Shown: positions 17,505-25,093 of the stretch, piece by piece | Numbering within the stretch: position 1 is the stretch's first letter | Layout: the number at the start of each line of letters is the position of its first letter | Source: Nostoc parmelioides FACHB-3921 | GTDB taxonomy: Bacteria; Cyanobacteriota; Cyanobacteriia; Cyanobacteriales; Nostocaceae | Direction of reading: 5' to 3' | Length of the DNA stretch: 64,000 bases | Assembly: GCF_014696625.1 (NCBI RefSeq) | Contig: NZ_JACJQL010000013.1 | Span: forward strand, 1 to 64,000 | Position numbers and translations under genes: made by a program | Notes under the pieces: generated by a model | What the model saw: the letters and a program-made list of their open reading frames with translations, nothing else | What the model was told of the DNA's origin: nothing | Databases searched by the model: none

Positions 17505-18293
17505 GTGACTCAACCTGAAGCTTTGCGATCGCTCCTAGAGGCGGTCGCCAATGGTAAAGTTACCCCAGACAAGGCCTTAGACTCCCTCAAAGACTTAGCC
17601 TATGAACCTGTGGGTGAGTTTGCCAAAATTGATAATCACCGTCATCTGAGAACTGGTTTCCCAGAAGTAATTTGGGGGCCAGGTAAAACACCAGAACAAA
17701 TTGTGCAGATTATGGAGGTGATGCGTCAGCGCAATCCGGTAGTGATGGCTACCCGCATTGAACCAAGCGTTTATACTCTATTGCAACCAAAAATTAGAGA
17801 TTTACGTTACTACGAGTTGGCAAGAATTTGCGCTATCACTCCCCCGACTATCGAACCACGGTTTGCAGGAACTATCAGTATTCTTTCTGCGGGTACTGCT
17901 GACTTACCCGTGGCTGAGGAAGCAGCCGTGACAGCCGAACTGTCTGGTTTTCGTGTACAGCGTCTTTGGGATGTGGGTGTTGCAGGGATTCATCGCTTGC
18001 TGAGTAATCGCCATCTGATTGAATCAGCATCAGTGTTGATTGTCGTCGCGGGGATGGAAGGCGCGTTACCCAGCGTGGTGGCTGGTTTAGCTAATTGTCC
18101 TGTAATTGCTGTACCTACTAGTGTGGGTTACGGTGCTAGTTTTGGGGGTTTAGCACCTTTATTGACAATGCTCAATTCATGTGCTGCGGGTGTAGGAGTA
18201 GTTAATATAGATAATGGTTTTGGTGCAGCCGTGTTGGCTGGGCAAATTTTGCGGACAGCCGAGAAATTGCGGTTGGCATCGCTAGAATCTTGA
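17505..18293 (+). CDS. larB: LarB-type nickel pincer cofactor synthase (PurE-related)
   Basis: Homologue of LarB, which carboxylates nicotinic acid adenine dinucleotide in nickel-pincer cofactor synthesis; the domain is related to PurE. Visible: RSLLEAVANGKVTPDKAL, IDNHRHLRTGFPEVIWGPGKT, ISILSAGTADLPVAEEAA and LANCPVIAVPTSVGYGASFGG. I place the start at GTG 17505 (MTQPEALRSLL). A TTG at 17463 would add residues encoded by the heptamer repeat that follows the preceding gene. LarC and LarE are not in the window, so the pathway link rests on homology. Confidence 0.88.
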   Translation: MTQPEALRSLLEAVANGKVTPDKALDSLKDLAYEPVGEFAKIDNHRHLRTGFPEVIWGPGKTPEQIVQIMEVMRQRNPVVMATRIEPSVYTLLQPKIRDLRYYELARICAITPPTIEPRFAGTISILSAGTADLPVAEEAAVTAELSGFRVQRLWDVGVAGIHRLLSNRHLIESASVLIVVAGMEGALPSVVAGLANCPVIAVPTSVGYGASFGGLAPLLTMLNSCAAGVGVVNIDNGFGAAVLAGQILRTAEKLRLASLES

Positions 18294-18391
18294 GTTATGA
18301 CATCAAGGTAATTGGGGATTAGGGATTGGGGACTGGGTAATTTCCCTAGCTCTTAACCTCTAATCTCTAGGCTCTACCTTAGTTACCTCAG

Positions 18392-18598
18392 ATGAACTAC
18401 TTTAACGATTTAATATTTGAGACTCTTGGAGATTTTCCTGTAAATTTCCCTATGCTGGCGCAGAATGTGACCGACCCTAACGTTGTTGGTCAGATCCAAA
18501 AAACCTGGAATCATTTTATCCAGACAGGTCAAGTCTGGGCGCTGTTGATTGGTTTAGTGATTGGCTATATTTTTCGTAATCTGACTAAGTACGGTTGA
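18392..18598 (+). CDS. Small single-pass membrane protein, unknown
   Basis: A 68-residue protein with a polar N-terminal half and one C-terminal hydrophobic segment (VWALLIGLVIGYIFRNL), ending in a positively charged tail. I do not recognise a family. It has a plausible ATG start and lies between larB and argH in the same direction, separated from argH by repeat DNA. The length and topology resemble many small cyanobacterial thylakoid-associated proteins, but no function can be assigned. Confidence 0.6.
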   Translation: MNYFNDLIFETLGDFPVNFPMLAQNVTDPNVVGQIQKTWNHFIQTGQVWALLIGLVIGYIFRNLTKYG

Positions 18599-18599
18599 C

Positions 18600-18755
18600 A
18601 AGTGTGGGGAGTAGGGGGTAAGGAGTAGGGACTAGGGGCTAGGAAGAGGCAGGGGAGCAGGGAGCAAGGGAGCAGGGGAGAAGAAATTTACCTGAACCTC
18701 AAATCCCCATTACCCCTTATCCCCAGTTCCTAGTCCCCAATGCCCAATCCCCTTG
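18600..18755. repeat. Heptamer-type repeats upstream of argH
   Basis: The whole spacer is made of G-rich degenerate units (GGGGAGTAGGG, AGCAGGGAGCA) followed by the C-rich complement type (CCCCATTACCCC, CCAGTCCCC). It reaches to the argH start and creates a false in-frame ATG at 18740. Confidence 0.8.
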
Positions 18756-18760
18756 TATTT

Positions 18761-20146
18761 ATGACTGAAAAACAAACTTGGAGTCAGCGATTTGAATCTG
18801 CTCTACATCCAGCGATCGCTCTTTTTAATGCTAGTATAAGTTTTGACATAGAATTAATAGAATACGACCTTACAGGCTCTCAAGCTCATGCCCAGATGTT
18901 GGCGCATACGGGGATTATTTCGCCGGCAGAAGGAGAACAACTAGTTGCAGGTTTAGAACAGATTCGTGAAGAATATCGCCAGGGCAAATTTCAACCTGGT
19001 ATCGATGCGGAAGATGTCCACTTTGCGGTGGAGCGACGGTTAACAGAGATTGTTGGAGATGTAGGTAAGAAATTACATACTGCGCGATCGCGTAATGATC
19101 AAGTCGGTACGGATACAAGACTTTACTTACGTGACCAAATTTTACAAATCAAAACCCAATTACGGGAATTCCAACGGGTCTTATTAGATATAGCTGAACA
19201 AAACGTAGAAACTCTCATTCCTGGTTACACTCACCTACAACGCGCCCAGCCTGTGAGTTTAGCTCATCACTTGTTGGCTTACTTCCAAATGGCACAACGG
19301 GACTGGGAACGCTTGGGTGATGTTTATCGCCGGGTGAATATTTCGCCTTTGGGGTGTGGTGCTTTAGCTGGGACTACTTTTCCCATTGACCGCCACTACA
19401 CAGCCGAACTGTTGCAGTTTGAGCGCATTTATGAAAATAGCTTGGATGGAGTGAGCGATCGCGATTTTGCCATTGAATTTTTGTGTGCGGCTAGTTTGAT
19501 TATGGTTCACCTCAGCCGTCTTTCTGAGGAAATTATTCTTTGGGCATCGGAAGAATTTCGCTTCGTCACTCTCAAAGATAGCTGTGCAACAGGTTCCAGC
19601 ATTATGCCCCAAAAGAAAAACCCCGATGTACCAGAATTAGTCAGGGGAAAAACTGGGCGTGTATTTGGTCATCTCCAGGCGATGTTGGTAATCATGAAAG
19701 GATTACCCTTGGCTTATAACAAAGACCTACAAGAAGACAAAGAAGGTTTATTTGATAGCGTTAACACAGTTAAAGCTTGTCTGGAAGCCATGACAATCTT
19801 GCTACAAGAAGGTTTGGAATTCCGGACTCAACGCCTATCTGAAGCTGTCACACAAGATTTCTCTAACGCTACCGATGTCGCAGATTATCTAGCAGCCAGG
19901 GGCGTTCCCTTCCGCGAAGCATATAATATTGTGGGTAAAGTCGTTAAAACTAGTATTGCTGCTGGCAAACTTTTAAAAGATTTAACCTTAGAAGAATGGC
20001 AAGAAATACACCCAACATTTGCCACCGATATTTATGAAGCCATCTCCCCTCGTCAAGTTGTAGCTGCACGTAACAGTTACGGTGGTACTGGTTTTGCCCA
20101 AGTGAGTAAAGCCATCAGTGCGGCGCGTGAGGAAATTGGAGAATAG
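18761..20146 (+). CDS. argH: Argininosuccinate lyase
   Basis: Final enzyme of arginine synthesis: splits argininosuccinate to arginine and fumarate. 461 residues from ATG 18761 ([12 protein letters not shown]). The fumarase/aspartase superfamily signature is exact: [20 protein letters not shown], with the catalytic serine in GSS; also [18 protein letters not shown] and [18 protein letters not shown]. An ATG at 18740 would add seven residues translated from repeat DNA and is unlikely. Arginine is half of cyanophycin, made by cphA in this window. Confidence 0.96.
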   Translation: MTEKQTWSQRFESALHPAIALFNASISFDIELIEYDLTGSQAHAQMLAHTGIISPAEGEQLVAGLEQIREEYRQGKFQPGIDAEDVHFAVERRLTEIVGDVGKKLHTARSRNDQVGTDTRLYLRDQILQIKTQLREFQRVLLDIAEQNVETLIPGYTHLQRAQPVSLAHHLLAYFQMAQRDWERLGDVYRRVNISPLGCGALAGTTFPIDRHYTAELLQFERIYENSLDGVSDRDFAIEFLCAASLIMVHLSRLSEEIILWASEEFRFVTLKDSCATGSSIMPQKKNPDVPELVRGKTGRVFGHLQAMLVIMKGLPLAYNKDLQEDKEGLFDSVNTVKACLEAMTILLQEGLEFRTQRLSEAVTQDFSNATDVADYLAARGVPFREAYNIVGKVVKTSIAAGKLLKDLTLEEWQEIHPTFATDIYEAISPRQVVAARNSYGGTGFAQVSKAISAAREEIGE

Positions 20147-20223
20147 GGGTGTAGGGGTTATTAGCGTAGCTCCAAACACAACTGACAACTGACAACTGAC
20201 ACGCAAAGCGGAATAAAAAACAA

Positions 20224-20244
20224 GGGTGTACAAGACGTACACCC
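20224..20244 (-). terminator. Terminator of the small basic protein gene
   Basis: GGGTGTAC (20224-20231) pairs with GTACACCC (20237-20244). On the minus strand it is followed by TTGTTTTTTATT, so it fits an intrinsic terminator for the gene at 20288-20452. Confidence 0.65.
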
Positions 20245-20287
20245 TAAAAAATAAAACACTTAAAGAATCAAACTCTGAATAGACGAA

Positions 20288-20452
20288 TTATTCAGCATCA
20301 ACTGCTGCTGCGCCTTCTTCTTCCTCACTCTTAGGTGTTCTTTGCTGGAACCTTCTTTGCATTCTTCCGGTTGTAGTCCGTTTACGAAACTTTCTGGCGT
20401 ATGCCTGGTTCCGTAGCGCCTTTTCTTTTTTCGGGTTACGGCGCTTTGCCAT
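20288..20452 (-). CDS. Small basic protein, conserved-hypothetical type
   Basis: A 54-residue protein from ATG 20452 (MAKRRNPKKEKALRNQAYARKF is split here: MAKRRNPKKEK then ALRNQAYARKF), with an arginine/lysine-rich body (KRTTTGRMQRRF) and an acidic tail (SEEEEGAAAVDAE). AGGTG lies five bases upstream of the ATG; the in-frame ATG at 20476 has no such site. The composition suggests RNA or ribosome association, but I cannot name a family. It has its own terminator and no operon partner. Confidence 0.65.
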   Translation of the reverse strand: MAKRRNPKKEKALRNQAYARKFRKRTTTGRMQRRFQQRTPKSEEEEGAAAVDAE

Positions 20453-20890
20453 ATTCACCTCGTTAATAAACAACAAAAAATGGCTGCTAGGCGTTTTTTA
20501 GAGAATATCAGCCACAAACGTTATTGATAAAGCTCTGGCCTAGTTTAGCTGTCATAAATCTTTGAACAGCATACAATCCTACCCCATTTAATTTGATTGT
20601 GTCAATGGCAACTAGCCTTAACAATTCAAAATTCAAAATTAAAGACAGTTGGAGTCGGGGATTGAAACCCTTGAATTTAAGCTAAAAAAGCGGGGTGTGA
20701 GAGGAATTAATTACTGAGATAAAACTATCAACACTCAAGTACAGCCTGCAAACTATTTAAGTGTAAATACTGTGTAAAACTATATATAAGCGTTTTGAAA
20801 AGCTTGCCTGTCAATGTAAGAGAGCAATCTATAAAAAAGTTTGCGTTTTGTGAAAATTATGTTAAGGTCTTATTTTACACTCCAAATCCA
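20453..20890. other. Intergenic region without a recognisable gene
   Basis: A/T-rich sequence upstream of the small basic protein gene. It contains the dispersed A/T repeat AATTCAAAATTCAAAATTAA at about 20624-20643, whose reverse-complement type recurs near 46590-46617. No ORF or RNA gene could be supported. Confidence 0.6.
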
Positions 20891-20960
20891 TAAGAGTTAG
20901 GATAGCTGGCGGCGACAGACTATCTGTTTACTTATGGCTCCTGACTCTTAAATTCTTTTT
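20891..20960 (+). promoter_or_regulatory. Structured leader or attenuator ahead of the exported protein
   Basis: TAAGAGTTAGGA (20891-20902) pairs with TCCTGACTCTTA (20939-20950) over 12 bp with one G-T pair. Inside is a second stem (GATAG 20901-20905 with CTATC 20920-20924). The outer stem is followed directly by AATTCTTTTTT, the pattern of an intrinsic terminator, yet the next gene starts only 24 bp later. It may end a short RNA or attenuate the downstream gene. Confidence 0.4.
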
Positions 20961-20983
20961 TGAAAATAATTAGGACAGGTTCA

Positions 20984-21724
20984 ATGATTAAATATCGCCA
21001 ATGGTCAAAGTATCTGGCTGTTTTATCTTCAGCCGCATTCTTAGCAGCTGATTTAGCGATTCCTTCAGCCATTGCCCAAACTACTATCAAATCATCTGTC
21101 GGTAAGGCTGTAACCTTTACCTGCAATGATAGTGAAGCAACTATCAAGGCTAAAAATGGCCCTAAGGTGACGATTGGCTTGACCAATATTTACATCGGTT
21201 ATCAGCAAGTATCATCTAATAATAAAGACCCACGTATTATCCGTTTTGATAATGGTTTTAGAACGTGGTGTCGTAGTGACTATGAAACCACAGGAGACGA
21301 CGGTACAGGCTACGGATTGTATTGGGATGGAGGAAGTAATCTGTATGGTGTTTTCACTTCCACAGGTACTCAAACAGGCAATGATTTTCGTCGTTTTGCT
21401 ACTCAAGGTTGGTTGACTAGCTATGGTCGAGGTGGCGGTGCAAAAGTGGCTGTAATCGCTCGGATTAATCCCAGCAATGGTAGTGTTACCTCGGCCAGTT
21501 ATTTATCTGCCATCAAGATGGATGGTAAAAGTAACTCTTTGGCGGTTACTAGTCTGGCATGGAATGGCAGAAACTTGACAGTGAAAGCTGATTCCTGGTG
21601 GTCTCCTCGCCGTCGTGATAAAACTCGCATGAATTGTTCGGGTACATCACCTTTTAAATACACAGTTGTGTTCGCACCCGATTTAAGAAGCGTAAGTTCA
21701 GCTTCAGCCGTTAACTGTAGCTGA
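20984..21724 (+). CDS. Exported protein of unknown function
   Basis: A 246-residue protein from ATG 20984 with a signal peptide (KYLAVLSSAAFLAADLAIPS, likely cut after AIAQ). The mature part is glycine-, serine- and threonine-rich with four cysteines (FTCND, TWCRSD, MNCSG, VNCS at the very end) that could form two disulfides. It contains patches such as GYGLYWDGGSNLYGVF and GWLTSYGRGGGAKV. I do not recognise a family. AGGACAGG precedes the start. It stands alone between a structured leader and the converging flv1A gene. Confidence 0.7.
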   Translation: MIKYRQWSKYLAVLSSAAFLAADLAIPSAIAQTTIKSSVGKAVTFTCNDSEATIKAKNGPKVTIGLTNIYIGYQQVSSNNKDPRIIRFDNGFRTWCRSDYETTGDDGTGYGLYWDGGSNLYGVFTSTGTQTGNDFRRFATQGWLTSYGRGGGAKVAVIARINPSNGSVTSASYLSAIKMDGKSNSLAVTSLAWNGRNLTVKADSWWSPRRRDKTRMNCSGTSPFKYTVVFAPDLRSVSSASAVNCS

Positions 21725-21863
21725 GTTGATAATTCATAATTACGAACTGTAGGTTTAATTTCGTTGTCAGGGTTGTATCACCTTTTTTTCGCAAGATAAA
21801 TTACAGTGTTTCTCTCTTCATTAACACTGCCTAATTCAACCCAAAAAGTAATCAAAACAGTCT

Positions 21864-23576
21864 TTAATAATGGTTGCCTGATTTGCGATGATGCACTGCT
21901 GTAACGCCGTCCTGATTGAGGACTTTGCCATTCTCTACAGTTGCATAAACTAGCCAGTGGTCACCTGATTCCATGCGGTTTTGGACTGAACATTCCAAAT
22001 ATGCTAGGGCATCTTGCAGTACAGGACTACCGTTTTCAGCTTCTGCTGTCGCCACATCAGCAAATCTATCTTGTGCGGGGCCGAAGGGTTTGAGGAAGTG
22101 TTTCATCAATCCCAGGTGATTACCCTCTTTTAGAACATTGAGAACAAATTTATTCCCGGTGTGAGTCAGTGTTTCTACTGCACGGTCTTTGGCAACGGCG
22201 ATGGTTAAGCCGGGAGGATTAAAGCTGGCTTGAGCTACCCAAGAGGCTAACATGGCGCTGGATATTTCCCCTTGTTTGGCGGTAACAACGCAAAGTGAAC
22301 CGACTATCCGCCCCACGGCTTGTTCTACATTTGTGGCTGGTACACTTTGAGTCCGGACTTTTCTGGCTTTCTTCAAGGCTTGGGCAAAGTCAGTGCCGGC
22401 TTCTTCGCACATTTGTAAGGTGACTTCGTTGGGTTTGAATTTGACGCGGATGGAGTCAAAACCAAAGCGATAACCGGCATCTTTGAGTTTACTTTCAATT
22501 AAATCAACGGCTTCACCACTCCAGCCAAAGGAACCAAACACGCCAGCTAATTTGTTATTGGTGGCGGTAGATAAAACAATACCTAAAGCTGTTTGCACTG
22601 GTGTGGGTGCATGACCGCCAAGGGTAGGAGAACCCATAACAAAACCAGCAGATTTTTCGACTGCGGTGCGGATTTCTTCTGGGTCGGCAAATTCACAGTT
22701 AATTGATTCTACCGCGACACCAGCTTTAGTAATACCACGAGCGATCGCCTGTGCTAAAGTAGCTGTGTTCCCGTAAGCAGAAGCATAAATTAAGGCTACT
22801 GTCAAGTCAGCAGAAGTTTGTTGTTGACTCCATTCACGGTAGGCGTGGGTGAGTTCAATTAAGCCGTAACGCACCAAGGGGCCGTGACCAGTGGCGTACA
22901 CTCGCGCCGGGAAATCTGCAAGTTTATCTAAAGCTGTTTCCACTTGTCGGGCATGGGGAGCCATCAAGCAATCATAATAGTAACGGCGGTCTTCGTTGAT
23001 TGCTTCCCAACCTTCATCAAATACTTGGTCGCCGCAAATATGCGCCCCAAATAGCTTATCTGTATAGAGAATTTCGGTTTGGGGGTCGTAGGTACACAAT
23101 TCATCGGCGTAGCGGGGGTTAGGTGTGGGGATGAATTGTAAATTATGCCCTTTCCCTAAATCGAGGGTTTCCTCACCCCGCATAATCAGTATTGGTAAAT
23201 CCGGGTTTTCTAGCACCCCCCGCAAATTAATCGCCCCTGGATTAGAACAGACAAAGGTAATTTGTGGTGCTATTTCTAGTAAAGCTTTTAAGGTAGCCGC
23301 ACGGTTGGGGTTAACGTGACCGAGAATAACATAATCGATTTCTGTGACATCTAGTCGTTTCTGCAACGCATCCAGATAAATCTGTGTGAAAGTTTCCCCT
23401 GGCGGGTCAATCAGCGCCAGCTTATCACCTTGGATGAGATATGAGTTAGCGGTGGTTCCCTTGGCTAAAGCATACTCAATTTCAAATCTTAATCTTGTCC
23501 AACTGCGCGATCGCAGTACTGTTGTATCTGTACCAATAGGTAGGACTTGAACGTCTCTTGGTTTGGTTTCTGCCAT
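21864..23576 (-). CDS. flv1A: Flavodiiron protein Flv1A-type
   Basis: Cyanobacterial class-C flavodiiron protein (570 residues): metallo-beta-lactamase-like domain (1-250), flavodoxin domain (about 260-400; ALIYASAYGNTATLAQAIA) and C-terminal flavin reductase domain (about 420-570; SSAMLASWVAQASFNPPGLT). Flv1/Flv3 heterooligomers reduce O2 to water with photosynthetic electrons (Mehler-like reaction). The iron-ligand motif is replaced by HVNPNR (87-92) where Flv3 has HxExDH, the downstream His is Arg in PNPRYAD and the Asp is Lys in YTDKLFG; this loss is characteristic of Flv1 proteins and identifies it against the second copy at 29165. TAA stop near 21864; start ATG 23576. Confidence 0.92.
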   Translation of the reverse strand: MAETKPRDVQVLPIGTDTTVLRSRSWTRLRFEIEYALAKGTTANSYLIQGDKLALIDPPGETFTQIYLDALQKRLDVTEIDYVILGHVNPNRAATLKALLEIAPQITFVCSNPGAINLRGVLENPDLPILIMRGEETLDLGKGHNLQFIPTPNPRYADELCTYDPQTEILYTDKLFGAHICGDQVFDEGWEAINEDRRYYYDCLMAPHARQVETALDKLADFPARVYATGHGPLVRYGLIELTHAYREWSQQQTSADLTVALIYASAYGNTATLAQAIARGITKAGVAVESINCEFADPEEIRTAVEKSAGFVMGSPTLGGHAPTPVQTALGIVLSTATNNKLAGVFGSFGWSGEAVDLIESKLKDAGYRFGFDSIRVKFKPNEVTLQMCEEAGTDFAQALKKARKVRTQSVPATNVEQAVGRIVGSLCVVTAKQGEISSAMLASWVAQASFNPPGLTIAVAKDRAVETLTHTGNKFVLNVLKEGNHLGLMKHFLKPFGPAQDRFADVATAEAENGSPVLQDALAYLECSVQNRMESGDHWLVYATVENGKVLNQDGVTAVHHRKSGNHY

Positions 23577-23907
23577 AGTTTTTAAATAATTTCTTTTTTC
23601 TTAAACATTTTTTAGCAATTAAACAGCAATTGCTACAAATAACTACACATTTACAATTAAAGCCTAATTTGTTTGATTAAATTTCCGGTATTTATTATGG
23701 ATAAGATAATATCCACTTCTGGTAAAAGAGTAGCCTTGTGCTATGGCAATAATTCCCGATATCTGCTGATTAATCGCTTATTCCCAGTTTGCTAGGCTCT
23801 CTTCTGACATTTTATAACTATTCAAGTGCCGAAGTTTTGATTTGAGAGAGCGATCGCCTCAGACAACGCTGTTACAATAAAGCCATACTCGATGCCGTAT
23901 CCATCCT
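23577..23907. other. Shared upstream region of flv1A and the Uma2 gene
   Basis: A 330-bp A/T-rich divergent intergenic region with one HIP1-like site (GCGATCGCC near 23852). No promoter or operator stands out by eye and no ORF is supported. Confidence 0.5.
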
Positions 23908-24576
23908 ATGACTATTGCGCCAGAAAAAAATCCGCAAACAGGCATCTGCCAGGATGTTATATTTCCTCCTGGTGATATATATAGTGATGAACCACCTTTG
24001 GAAAGCGATTTACATCTCAGACAAATCATCCTACTGTTAACTTGCTTAGAATGGCTGTGGCGAGATAGAAATGATTTCTACGCGGCGGGGAATTTGACGA
24101 TTTATTACAGTCCCTATCAACGTAAATCAGAATTTTTTCGAGGGCCAGACTTTTTCGTAGTGCTAGGATGCGATCGTAAAACCAGAAAAAGTTGGGTTGT
24201 TTGGGAAGAACACGGCAAATATCCCAATGTCATCGTTGAAATTTTATCTGACTCTACATCTGACACAGACAAAAACTTAAAGAAAACAATTTATCAAGAC
24301 ACCTTCCGCACACTGGATTATTTTTGGTTTGATCCTAACACTTTAGAATTTGCAGGGTTTCATTTATTAGATGGTGAATATCAACCTCTGCAACCAAATG
24401 AACATGGGCATTTGTGGAGTCAACAATTAGGACTGTACCTGGGTGTGCATGAGGGATTATTGCGTTATTTTACACCAGATCATCAACTAGTACCCACGCT
24501 GGAAGAAATGGCACAACAGGCAGAACGTCTTGGAGCTAAACTGCGGGAGTTAAATATTGATCCAAATACAATTTGA
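23908..24576 (+). CDS. Uma2 family (DUF820) putative restriction-like nuclease
   Basis: A 222-residue member of the Uma2/DUF820 family, a PD-(D/E)XK-fold group that is strongly expanded in filamentous cyanobacteria. Visible are FRGPDFFVVLGCDRK, WEEHGKYPNVIVEILSDST (core strand with acidic residues) and YQDTFRTLDYFWFDP. The function is unknown; nuclease activity is predicted from fold only. Directly downstream lies a broken DUF433 gene. Confidence 0.85.
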   Translation: MTIAPEKNPQTGICQDVIFPPGDIYSDEPPLESDLHLRQIILLLTCLEWLWRDRNDFYAAGNLTIYYSPYQRKSEFFRGPDFFVVLGCDRKTRKSWVVWEEHGKYPNVIVEILSDSTSDTDKNLKKTIYQDTFRTLDYFWFDPNTLEFAGFHLLDGEYQPLQPNEHGHLWSQQLGLYLGVHEGLLRYFTPDHQLVPTLEEMAQQAERLGAKLRELNIDPNTI

Positions 24577-24594
24577 GTATTTGAGGTAGAAACT

Positions 24595-24825
24595 ATGCAA
24601 ACTCTCACCAGAATTACCCGTAATACAGAGGTGATGGGCGGTAAACCCTGCATTCGGGGGATGCGCGTTACTGTTGGTACTATAGTCGGTTTAATGGCAT
24701 CTGGACACAGCAATAGTGATATCCTCAAAGCGTATCCCTATCTGGAATAAGCTGATATTTATGAGGCACTTGCTTATGCTGCATGGCGAGTTGAAGAAAT
24801 TGAAGTACCTGCCAGAACATTGTGA
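24595..24825 (+). pseudogene. DUF433 antitoxin-like gene with in-frame stop
   Basis: Frame starts ATG 24595 and reads MQTLTRITRNTEVMGGKPCI then RGMRVTVGTIVGLMASG, the DUF433 (VapB-like winged HTH) pattern. After KAYPYLE a TAA stop (24748-24750) interrupts; the same frame continues ADIYEALAYAAWRVEEI, the normal end of the family, to a TGA at 24823-24825. A single GAA-to-TAA change explains it. The usual DUF5615 toxin partner is missing; a 21-bp repeat array starts where it would be. Confidence 0.8.
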
Positions 24826-24959
24826 ATGTATCGCCCGACGTTGTGAATGTATCGCTTGACATTGTGAATGTATCGCCCGACGTTGTGAATGTATCGCTTG
24901 ACAGTGTGAATGTATCGCTTGACATTGTGAATGTATCGCCCGACGTTGTGAATGTATCG
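24821..24959. repeat. 21-bp tandem repeat array (6.6 copies)
   Basis: Six full units of 21 bp begin at 24821, 24842, 24863, 24884, 24905 and 24926, with a seventh partial unit to 24959. Each starts TGTGAATGTATCGC and ends CCGACGT (type A) or TTGACAT/G (type B), in the order A-B-A-B-B-A. The first unit contains the stop codon of the DUF433 relic. No spacers vary between units, so it is not a CRISPR array. Confidence 0.93.
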
Positions 24960-25093
24960 ACTAACTCTAAAAGACTTGAGTAGCTTTGCAGGGGAGAGAT
25001 ACTCTACGAGAAGCAAGCTATTGAGAAGGGTTTTAAGAATAAGTTGCTCATCGCGTTAAATAGCTATTTGTAACGTCGCTACTGCAAAATGAC

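Noticed and set aside
20650..20675. GGATTGAAACCC, similar to the end of a CRISPR repeat
   Set aside because: It occurs once and has no repeated partner nearby.
24821..24959. Possible CRISPR array
   Set aside because: The 21-bp units follow each other without variable spacers and no cas gene is in the window.
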